A DNA stretch of 64,000 nucleotides, taken from the NCBI GenBank assembly GCA_013365365.1, contig JABVXU010000010.1, positions 248,001 to 312,000 of the forward strand, written 5' to 3'. The notes beneath the pieces are model-generated. The model did no database searches and was not told the origin of the DNA. It saw only the letters and a list, made by a program, of their open reading frames with translations. The position numbers and the translations under genes are program-made. Every line of letters starts with the position of its first letter. Within the stretch, counting starts at the first letter, position 1. This document shows, piece by piece, positions 58,968 through 64,000 of the stretch. The stretch comes from Cruorifilaria tuberocauda. Taxonomy: Eukaryota; Nematoda; Chromadorea; Rhabditida; Onchocercidae.

Positions 58968-61624
58968 ATGTTTCGTCATCCACCTCCACGACCGTCAAGT
59001 CAGGCATGTCATTTTTCTTTAATCATCACACCGTTTTTTATTTAGAAATGAAAATGAGTCTTTTTATTTGCTGAAAGAAATAAAATTCACGTTATTGGAA
59101 CTAAAGTTTGATATTATATTTTGAAAATAATTGATCAGTTTTAAAAGATTATCGACATTCTTTCATATTACTGAAAAGCTCTACTTTCAGAATGATAGCA
59201 ATTCACTTAAACCACCCAAACCGCCAGATCGTCCATTGGTACCATATATGAGGTTCAGCCGGAAAATGTGGGCCAAAGTAATTTATTGAAAATTTTACAG
59301 TTATTGGTTTTCGTATTATATTTCTAACTTTCGATATTAGCTAAGTTTTCTGAGATTTTTTTTAACAGTTCTCTGATAATCTATTAAAAAAAATATCTGT
59401 TTAGGTACGCGCAGAAAACCCAGATAGTCAGTTGTGGGATATTGGGAAAGTGATTGGTCAGATGTGGCGCGATGCACCGGAATCAGAAAAAGCTATATAT
59501 CACCAGGTTATTTGCTCTATTTCCAATATTTCATTTGATGAACAGTAATTACGATCGTTCAACTTAATTTTTTTTTCGTTCAAACTGGAATTTACAAGTA
59601 TGTTTTTTGAAGGAGTATGACATTGAACGACAAGAATATGAGAAGGCGTTGAAAGCTTATCACAATTCGGCTGCTTATCAGCAGTATTTGTCAGCAAAAA
59701 ATCGAGCAAAAGTCAGCGACAAATCAAATACAGTTGGCGGTGTGATTGCCGGTCAGATAAATTGACTTGTTATCAGTTTTCCAGTTCTTTGCTAATTAAT
59801 CTACCTAAGAATTTCCTGATTAAATTTTGAGCACGGTCGCAATTTCATATTCAATATACACTGGCATATCCTCGAGATTATGAAAATTCTTTTATAGTTC
59901 ATCCTAAAATTGCGGAGTATGGAAGTTGATTTCAGGGTTTGTAAGTAAATCAATTCACAACGATAAGTTATCATTAGCTTGTTGAGCCACTACATTTTAC
60001 AGCCAGTCGCGGTCGATTGGATACAGGAGGCGTCGTGATTCAACCGGTGGAAGATGAAGAACTTGGCGATCTATCTTCTCGCCGAATTGCTGCTGTTAGG
60101 TTTGTAGTTTTCGAAATTTAGACTATTTATAGCACTATCGCTATTGATTTAAAGCGTAGTATTTATAGTATATATATATCTTCTGTCTTTTATTACAGAT
60201 TCGATCGAAATCATCGGCTTATAGCAGATCTCTTTAGTGGTAATATTGTTACTGATACTAGAACAGTTCTTGCTCAGAACCGCATCGAAATGCTGAAGAA
60301 GCAAGCGACGTCATTAGCTTTGCATCAAATAAGTTTTACTAATATATATGTATTCAGTGATTCTTTGTGGTGAAAGGAATGCGATCGCATTTGTACTATG
60401 AAAACTAGATCATGCATTTTCCAGCTATCGACAAACTAATAATGAAATTTAATGATTCTATTGGTAAAATTTTCAGAGCAAGCTTGAAGAGGAACTTAAG
60501 AAATTGAGCGAGGTTTTTCAAACCAAAAAACGTTCAATGGAAATTGCATCGGAAGAATTTGCAGCAAAATTGAAAAAAGTATGTGAAGAAAAACCTCAGG
60601 TCAGTTATAAAATGTTCTTTTGCTGTCTGACAAATCATTCTTCATTTTGAATTTATACTATTTCTAGTGATATTTAATAATGATAGCTTGAGAGGCATAA
60701 ATCAGATGTTTATTATTTACTATTAGGGTTATTTTAAGAAGCTTTAAGAAATTAAATTTATTGCTTAATTTATGATCAACGAATTTCGCAAGTTTTTTTC
60801 CATATGCATTACTATAATTCATAGATATCTCTCTGAAGGAAACTGGGTATAAATCGTATTTTGCGTGAACATTGTTTGTAGCTCGATGAGGCAAAATATG
60901 CATCTATGGTCGATGATTGGTCAGAAAAGTTACTTAGTGCTTATGATGATTATAAAACCAAACAGGAAGCATTACGTGCGAAGCAAAGTAAGTTGTGCTT
61001 GTAGTGTTTGGAAGTCTCGAGTAATGAAAGCATAGATTTTATTTTTTGAGAATAAATCATTCATAGAATTTTTTCTTACTGATAGTCTTTTCTTCTCTGA
61101 TTCCTGCAAAAAATAATATACAAAAAAGAGCAGAATGGCTAAAGATCGCTTGAACTGCGCTGATCGTTGATTCCAGCTGATCATCGTAATTTAAAATTCT
61201 TCAAATCAAATGTTATCGCTAGAAGAGATTTATTAAATTTTATATATAGAGATTTTATGTATATAGATAATAGACCGAAACTGTCTTCGTTTCATCTTTT
61301 TCAGTGGTAGAAAGAGAACAGTTGGCGGAAGAAACGCCGATACTATATCGCCTAACTGTAGGCGATTCGTCTCCTTCCCCAAAGAATAGAACAACTGATG
61401 AAGTACAGTCACCGCAAATAACCACAGAGCAGCAGCATGCAATTATTACCGCTACTACTGCTGTTGCTGACGGAGACATTTCACCTGTTACTTCATCAAG
61501 AACTTCCATTAATACTGCAGCTGGAGAAGAAATTGAAAAGCCAACACAAGATCATCAGGAGCAGCAGTTTAAAGAAGCGTCGATTGGACCGCCAACTTTA
61601 GAAGCATCAGGAGAGATTTCTTGA
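58968..61624 (+). CDS. SMARCE1: SWI/SNF (BAF) complex HMG-box subunit SMARCE1/BAF57 (9 exons, about 386 aa)
   Basis: Exons 58968-59003, 59191-59277, 59405-59506, 59613-59751, 60003-60099, 60199-60349, 60477-60599, 60882-60987 and 61305-61624; AATAAA at 61648. A short Pro-rich start ([12 protein letters not shown]) leads into [19 protein letters not shown] and an HMG box (about 24-92: [35 protein letters not shown]), which contacts DNA in this nuclear remodelling complex. The conserved RFDRNHRLI follows, then a coiled coil ([18 protein letters not shown]) and a Thr/Gln/Glu-rich tail. Intron 1 starts with GC (CAG|GCATGT, 59004). At the end of exon 6 the expected donor reads CAA|ATAAGT; the next in-phase GT is 21 bases on and adds seven residues, ISFTNIY. 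C. elegans calls this gene swsn-3, as I recall. Confidence 0.92.
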
Positions 61625-62293
61625 GCTTACCTTGCTCTAAATAAGAAAATAAAAATGATGAAAGTAAGATTAATAGTACAATGACGCCCTTTGTAAAAGA
61701 TTTAAGTTTGAAGAAAATTTTCATTTTTTTATAGCTGAATAACAAAATTATTGTAAAACATGTTTATAAAAGGTAGCCTAGATGATTGCTTTAGCATACA
61801 TATGTTCTAAAAATATTATGCCGAATATGCTTAAAAAGCAAATTTATAATTTCTCTCTGATCCTCATGTACAAGCTATGCTCAAATTTTTATTTGTGAAT
61901 TTATGAACAGTTCATAAATGTTCTAGAAGTTTTAACTGATGAAAAGTTCATAAATTCTTTAATGTTCATTTCATTTTGTCGAGTTGAATGCATTGTTATC
62001 CTTTTTATCAGAAGCGACGTATCTGGAAAATTAAATCAGGTTCTTGGATACAATGATTAAAATCGGCGATTTTGACTTAGAGAATCTTACAAAAGTATTA
62101 TATTTAATTTAGTAGGATTTCTCACTTGATTGAAGGTTTAAGTTTTTGTTGCTTAAAAGTTTTTTAACTTATAAAGAAATAAACTTACAAATAGATTAAG
62201 AAATAATCAAAGGGTTGTCAAAATTCGAAAACGAACTCATTAATTTGTGACGTTTTGGCGTTCATTTTCTCGAAAATATCTGGTTCGTAAACA
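61625..62293. other. Spacer between SMARCE1 and PPCS
   Basis: 669 bp on the shared strand, containing the SMARCE1 polyadenylation signal (61648-61653) and presumably the PPCS promoter. The distance is too long for a typical operon spacer. No gene seen. Confidence 0.45.
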
Positions 62294-64000
62294 ATGGGAT
62301 CAATTGATTCCCTAGTTGATGGTTTTGTCCGGCAAAATTCTTCAAGGAGGATTGTTTTAATTACGGTTAGCTTTTGTATTGAAATCTGTTGATTACTATT
62401 TCATGAACTTAAATTTTTTAGCCAGAATGTTTTGACAGGCTTGTTCTCCAGAGCTTTATGAAAGTTTTTAGATAAGCCTAGTCAGAATTGATAAAGTAAA
62501 ACTATTAGTATTACAATTCAACGGTACTCGATAAATATATGTGTAATTCATTACTGAAACTTAAATAGTTATAGAGTGGTGGTACCAGAGTGCCACTGGA
62601 AAAGAAAATGGTTCGATTTATTGATAATTTTTCTATGGGCACACGAGGTGCTGCTAGTGCCGAGTTAGTCCTTGCAATACATTTTGTAAAATGTCAATAA
62701 GCTTATTTTTTTTACTCTTGATAATTTTAAGTTAATCAAGTACAGTTTCAATTCCTATGAGTATTAAATTCATTTATTTATAGCAACTCACATTTCTCTA
62801 TATTATAGTATTACGTAACAGTATTGTATTTATTCGCCTGAAATGGAGCTATTTACTTTGTTAATCAGTAATAATTTATTTCAGGTATTTCTTGATGAAA
62901 GGCTATGCTGTCATATTTTTTCACCGGGATAATTCTTTGAAACCTTTCAGACGAAAATTCTGTAATTTATTTGATCATTTAGTTGTGAGTAACTCAGGAA
63001 AAATCGAAGGCTTGTTAATTATATCACTTTGTTTATCTTGATGAAAATCATACTAGTATAATCATCTCGGCATAATGTGGCTCAAAACAGATTTCATTAT
63101 GGTGTCTCCCTCCGATTAATTATCTCCTTCCATTAGATTATATGGTTGAATATTACCGACTGTCTTCATAAGCTTCATAAGAAAAAAATGATTTTGAACT
63201 TGTCCCGCAAAACTTACCAGTTATCTGAAATTGATTGTATTAACATTCATACTTTATGCCTCAGAAATCCGTCAAAAATTCTAAAGATTCCACTAATTGC
63301 AGTTCGAAATGTGCCGGGTTTAGCAGAAGCTTTGACGTTATACAGTGAATATTCTGATCAGCTTCTAACGATATCATTCGTCGATGTGTCAGCCTACTTG
63401 ACAACTCTTGAAACGATTTGTTTCCATCTTCGGCCTTTAAGCTCATCCCTTCTGATTTACCTTGCCGCTGCTGTTTCGGATTTTTACATATCCGAGGAAA
63501 ATTTGGTGCTTATTTCGATCTTTTAAATAAATTCAAATATTACCAATTAGTAATTGTGACCGTGTTTTAATCTGCAAGTGATAGAAATTAGCATAACATC
63601 TCGACGTTTTAATATTAGAAAACGAATTCTGACATTATCATTTTAGCCAGAACACAAAATTCATTCAAATCAAGAAAATTTGCAACTATCGCTCAATATT
63701 GTTCCCAAAATTTTACAAAAACTGGTCAGAGATATCGTGCCAAAAGCATTCGTTGTTTCATTTAAGGTAGTTATTTTATTATGAATCTATCATGAAAACT
63801 CATAAAAGGAAAGCGATTTTTAAGACCTTTTCAATCATCGTTAGATCGCCACAGATTGAATAACAAAATTTAAATCACCCTCAACGCATTGTAACTTCGC
63901 ATATATTTTTGTCGGTTGTTTCAGCAGATCGGATATTTACTAATGTACGAGTGGACGTTTTAGTTCTTAAGTTAACATAGACTCTTCATTTCCAACTGCG
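62294..64000 (+). CDS. PPCS: Phosphopantothenate-cysteine ligase, 3' end beyond the window
   Basis: Exons 62294-62365, 62575-62663, 62885-62984, 63137-63505 and 63647-63766 encode 250 residues; human PPCS has 311. The enzyme joins cysteine to 4'-phosphopantothenate, the second step from pantothenate to coenzyme A, in the cytosol. Recognisable are [13 protein letters not shown] (about 21-33), [29 protein letters not shown] before an exon break, and PEHKIHS followed by the VPKIL segment. The last intron opens at 63767 (AAG|GTAGTT). None of the frames after TTTCAG at about 63924 fits the family, so the C-terminal exon or exons lie past the edge. Start at [11 protein letters not shown], the first ATG upstream of the conserved region. 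Confidence 0.93.

Noticed and set aside
1..64000. Transposon, retrovirus-like or endosymbiont (Wolbachia-type) insertions
   Set aside because: I looked for reverse transcriptase, transposase, integrase and bacterial-type gene runs on both strands and found none that I could support.

Overview
The window reads as nuclear DNA of a nematode. It is strongly AT-rich, genes are split into many short exons, and 3' splice sites are almost all TTTCAG or TTTTAG. Several start codons follow directly after such an acceptor, as expected for spliced-leader trans-splicing, and two genes lie 136 bp apart on one strand like a worm operon. A filarial or other spirurid nematode is my inference; nothing here fixes the species. 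All gene models were assembled by eye by matching splice sites, reading phase and recalled family sequences. Exon borders may be off by a few bases, and none has transcript support.

Layout. 60-11018 (minus): a probable two-gene operon, with a 392-aa coiled-coil protein upstream and an unrecognised 1236-aa protein downstream. 11019-11882: a divergent spacer holding coding-like but frameshifted sequence. 11883-15960 (plus): a PXK-type PX-domain pseudokinase. 16494-27609 (minus): the GTPase DRG1, whose 8.9-kb second intron contains a complete plus-strand gene for a 709-aa single-pass membrane protein (20169-25980). 28356-28839 (minus): a candidate 63-aa membrane protein. 29555-31958 (minus): the eEF2 lysine methyltransferase (FAM86 family). 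32394-33829 (plus): a centrin-like EF-hand protein. 34678-34749 (minus): tRNA-Val(CAC). 35310-37167 (minus): a secreted or membrane-anchored proline-rich protein. 38098-40007 (plus): an acidic protein of unknown family.

41734-55028 (plus): three casein-kinase-1-alpha genes in tandem with the same intron positions and phases. The middle one is the orthodox kin-19/CSNK1A1. The first is a divergent copy that keeps its catalytic residues but uses two GC splice donors. The third has lost the glycine loop, the catalytic Asp, the Mg-binding Asn and the DFG motif, so it looks like an intact but catalytically dead kinase. This cluster is the most interesting part of the window.

56065-58380 holds two small candidate genes around a TA microsatellite. 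58968-61624 (plus) is the SWI/SNF subunit SMARCE1 (BAF57). 62294 to the window end is phosphopantothenate-cysteine ligase (coenzyme A synthesis), cut off by the edge.

The genes do not form one pathway. Most are housekeeping (translation: DRG1, EEF2KMT, tRNA; chromatin: SMARCE1; CoA: PPCS; signalling: CK1). Recurrent themes are non-canonical splice sites (four GC-AG introns plus one decayed donor among about 107 introns) and gene copies whose catalytic motifs have eroded.
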